Part shown: piece by piece, positions 61,764 to 64,000 of the stretch
Layout: every line of letters begins with the position of its first letter
Position numbering within the stretch: position 1 is the stretch's first letter
From: Pedobacter cryoconitis
GTDB taxonomy: Bacteria > Bacteroidota > Bacteroidia > Sphingobacteriales > Sphingobacteriaceae
DNA: 64,000 nt
Direction of reading: 5' to 3'
NCBI GenBank assembly: GCA_019352875.1
Contig: JAAAFW010000008.1
Coordinates: forward strand, 1 to 64,000
Translations under genes and position numbers: made by a program
Notes under the pieces: model-generated
Told to the model about the DNA's origin: nothing
Database searches by the model: none
What the model saw: only the letters and a program-made list of their open reading frames with translations

Positions 61764-63152
61764 TTATTTCCGTTCCGTTTTTTTAACAATTTCCTTTAGA
61801 ACCTCATCCAGTTCTTTGGCCGAAGAAGTGAGCATGGGAATTAACTCGTTTAGGGCCGGTAAATCAGTTTTGCTAACCGCCATTAAAGAAACAAGTCCCA
61901 ATATCTTTGCCAGCGGACTGCGAACCTTATGGGATTGTATCCAGGATATTTCCTGCAAACGGCCATTTTGATCCTTAATTGCATGTAAATCACTCACCCG
62001 TTCCGTTACATCCTGCATGGAACCAATCATTCGTACTGGCAAGCCATCTCCATTAAAGATAATAAAAGCTCTGTCGAGTACAAACCGGTACGACCCATCA
62101 GCACATCTGAAACGGTATTCAGCATTCAATCTGGTTTTATGATCCTCGATCAGGGAATTAGTCTTCCATAGTATTTTGTCCAAATCTTCCGGATGGACGT
62201 GCTCCTGCCACCATTGTTTAGTGTAGGAAGTTTTTTCATGACCAAATATTCCTCTGATACCCTGGTTCCACAACATCTCGCCGGTAACCATATCCAAATC
62301 CCAAATTGCATCACTGGTTGCCTTAGATACAATATCAAATCTTTTTAGACTAACCTCTTGTGCTTGCCTCGCCTGAATCTCCGCAGTACGATCTATTACC
62401 ATTACCAGCCTTGCATTTCTGCCTTCAAAATGCACTGTATTGCCCTCAACATTTACTGAGATTACTTCTCCGTTCTTTTTCTGATGCTTCACACTGTTCT
62501 TACTGAAACAACCCACGGTAACTTTGGTACATAACATTTCCTCAAGCGCAGGTATGTCACTTTTGAGACGGATATCTTTAATGGTCATTGCTAAAAATTC
62601 ATCCCGGGTGTACCCGTAATGACTGATAGCTGCCTCGTTCACGTCCAGAAACTGCAAACTATCAAAATCATATACCCATTGCGGAACCGGGCTCAAGTTA
62701 AATAACTCCCGATATTTCCGACGTTCATCCTGAAGCGTTTCAAGAGCTTTTTTACTCGCTGTAATATCTTTGAAATAAACTGAAAGTCCACTTCCTGAAG
62801 GAAAAGCAGCAACTTCCACCCAAATTCCCCGTGGCGGAAAATACTCTTCAAACCGTACAGCGATATTCCGGTTCACCGCTTTATGATATTCGGTGAAGAA
62901 CTTCAGTGGTACAGCATCTGCATAAACATCCCATAAATTTCTACCTATAACTTTTGACCGGGGCATAAGCATTAGTCGTTCAGCCTCTTTATTCCAGTAA
63001 GTGACTCTCCATTCTTCATCCACTTCAAAAAATGCATCTGTAAAACTTTCCAGAATATTGGAAATCCTCTTTTGATATTGAGACAGTTGATATTCAAAAT
63101 CTGCTGTCTCACTGAAAAACTCAGGGTTTCTTTGATTTTGATGGTCCGTCAT
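61764..63152 (-). CDS. PAS-domain protein ending at a DHp (HisKA) helix, no ATPase domain
   Basis: A 462-aa protein with no signal peptide or membrane helix. Three PAS domains follow one another: about 25-135 (FTDAFFEVDEEWRVTYWNKEAERLM), about 143-270 (YRELFNLSPVPQWVYDFDSLQFLDVNEAAISHYGYTRDEF) and about 275-390 (DAIWDLDMVTGEMLWNQGIRGIFGHE). The C-terminus is a short phospho-acceptor helix pair with SHKVRSPLAKILGL (His408 in an H-box) and then ends; there is no N, G1, F or G2 box of a HATPase_c domain. So it cannot phosphorylate itself and may serve as a target or adaptor. Confidence 0.82.
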   Translation of the reverse strand: MTDHQNQRNPEFFSETADFEYQLSQYQKRISNILESFTDAFFEVDEEWRVTYWNKEAERLMLMPRSKVIGRNLWDVYADAVPLKFFTEYHKAVNRNIAVRFEEYFPPRGIWVEVAAFPSGSGLSVYFKDITASKKALETLQDERRKYRELFNLSPVPQWVYDFDSLQFLDVNEAAISHYGYTRDEFLAMTIKDIRLKSDIPALEEMLCTKVTVGCFSKNSVKHQKKNGEVISVNVEGNTVHFEGRNARLVMVIDRTAEIQARQAQEVSLKRFDIVSKATSDAIWDLDMVTGEMLWNQGIRGIFGHEKTSYTKQWWQEHVHPEDLDKILWKTNSLIEDHKTRLNAEYRFRCADGSYRFVLDRAFIIFNGDGLPVRMIGSMQDVTERVSDLHAIKDQNGRLQEISWIQSHKVRSPLAKILGLVSLMAVSKTDLPALNELIPMLTSSAKELDEVLKEIVKKTERK

Positions 63153-63236
63153 AATAAAAAAGGTAAATACAATTAAACAAAAGGATTTACGTTTATAACG
63201 TCCTTTACAAAGGATAGTTTTCAGAAAAAGATGATC

Positions 63237-64000
63237 TTATTGTCGAAAAGTATTATCTAAAGATTTCGTACTGCCGCCGCTGGCCTTAATCCACTGAACA
63301 GCAGTATTAAATGGGTCCGGTAATTTCGAGGAGGTCGTGTTATGTCCCAGCTCTGGAAACAAATGGTATTCATAACGCTTACCCTTAGCTTTAAGCAAAT
63401 TAAGGTGTTCTATAGACAAGTTTACCGGAATTTGAACATCTTTTCCGCCAAAAAGCCAGAGTCCCCGAATTGAGAGCGCCGCCAGGGCATCGCGCGGATC
63501 CGTGGCAGCAAACTGATACCGGTCTGCGTCACTGCGTATATGTTCGCGCGCCTCAGCTTCTGTATGCGTTTCCCAAAAGCCGGGCTTTCCCTCTGTATAA
63601 AATTGAAATCGCAATTGTTCCAGCGTTGTAACAACTGGTCCGCTAAACAATACCATAAAGCTCACATTAGGATTTTCTTTTGCGGCCAAGGGAATAACCC
63701 AGCCAGCCTGGCTAAACCCCATTAAGCCTAACGGACCATGATTAGTTGGTAAATGTGCCAGCAAAGCATTAGAGGCGGCGCTTGCATCTAATGCTAACAG
63801 GTTGAGATTCGAAGAATCAATGTTATTGGTTCCTACTTCAGGCCCTGCATAAACCCCACCCGATTTTCCCACCCCGCGTTTATCATATGTTAATACGGCG
63901 ATACCATTTTCTGCCAAAAGAGAAGCTATTTTTACCATCCTTGTTTCCTGGCCAGACCCGTGTACAAGAACTACCGCCCCATACAGATGTTTAGGCTTAA
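63237..64000 (-). CDS. Alpha/beta hydrolase, 5' part outside window
   Basis: The frame stays open to the right window edge, so the N-terminus is missing. The visible 254 residues have the oxyanion turn AVVLVHGSGQ, TYDKRGVGKSGG, the nucleophile elbow GFSQAG, the Asp-bearing segment LWLFGGKDVQIPVNLS and the His in FPELGHNTTSS, so the Ser-Asp-His triad is complete. It resembles the Bacteroidota alpha/beta hydrolases with an N-terminal beta-domain. Substrate unknown. It lies 84 nt downstream of nothing else on the minus strand and precedes the PAS gene. Confidence 0.85.
   Translation of the reverse strand, partial: KPKHLYGAVVLVHGSGQETRMVKIASLLAENGIAVLTYDKRGVGKSGGVYAGPEVGTNNIDSSNLNLLALDASAASNALLAHLPTNHGPLGLMGFSQAGWVIPLAAKENPNVSFMVLFSGPVVTTLEQLRFQFYTEGKPGFWETHTEAEAREHIRSDADRYQFAATDPRDALAALSIRGLWLFGGKDVQIPVNLSIEHLNLLKAKGKRYEYHLFPELGHNTTSSKLPDPFNTAVQWIKASGGSTKSLDNTFRQ

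Overview
The window looks like a chromosomal segment from a Sphingobacteriaceae bacterium, most likely Pedobacter or a close relative (Bacteroidota). The evidence is a SusC/SusD pair, a FecI/FecR-type cascade, GH97, OMP_b-brl-type barrels, PepSY membrane proteins, many DUF-family proteins typical of the phylum, and promoters of the Bacteroidota form TTTG-N19-TAnnTTTG. I see no insertion sequence, integrase, phage module, CRISPR array or rRNA. The three tRNAs do not encode CCA.

Layout. 1-79: 3' part of tRNA-Leu(UAA). 0.2-4.3 kb (minus): acyltransferase, MFS exporter, AraC regulator and a siderophore-interacting-type flavoprotein. 4.6-7.2 kb: two membrane proteins and a secreted CBM9-like protein. 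7.3-11.8 kb (plus): ECF sigma factor, FecR anti-sigma factor and an outer-membrane barrel with an STN domain, i.e. a surface-signalling cascade. 11.8-15.1 kb: Tat-exported phospholipase C, ABM monooxygenase and tRNA-Gly(GCC). 15.4-29.4 kb (minus): a seven-gene unit of SusC, SusD, two tandem S10 serine carboxypeptidases, a TPR protein with a gluzincin motif, an APC permease and an amidohydrolase. I read it as an oligopeptide-utilisation locus analogous to a glycan PUL, with a repeat-rich promoter region and two strong intercistronic hairpins. 29.9-36.1 kb: Rossmann protein, nicotinate phosphoribosyltransferase, YCF48/BNR protein, DUF2147, PepSY protein and luciferase-like oxidoreductase. 36.5-43 kb: tRNA-Leu(CAG), HAD phosphatase with an apparently leaderless promoter, GH97 alpha-glucosidase behind a perfect 24-bp palindrome, LD-carboxypeptidase, MiaE and a glycosyltransferase. 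43-49.9 kb: complete RND efflux operon and a divergent, cysteine-rich SufR-like regulator. 49.8-53 kb: XRE protein, DHA2 MFS pump, divergent Lrp regulator and FUSC-like protein. 53-56.5 kb: TonB-dependent siderophore-type receptor plus a translationally coupled PepSY membrane protein. 56.5-64 kb (minus): DUF4932 protease-like protein, SRPBCC protein, FtsX-type permease, a receiver lacking its phospho-Asp, a 46-aa membrane micro-ORF (plus), a PAS/DHp protein lacking an ATPase domain, and a truncated alpha/beta hydrolase.

The most interesting items are: (i) the 61.0-63.2 kb signalling cluster, in which a kinase-like protein stops after its phospho-acceptor helix and the nearby receiver has His where the phospho-Asp should be; (ii) an 11-bp-phased inverted repeat array at 15.20-15.28 kb; (iii) the operator architecture in front of the SusC operon and in front of GH97; (iv) the peptide-utilisation operon itself; and (v) promoter elements that allow several start codons to be corrected.
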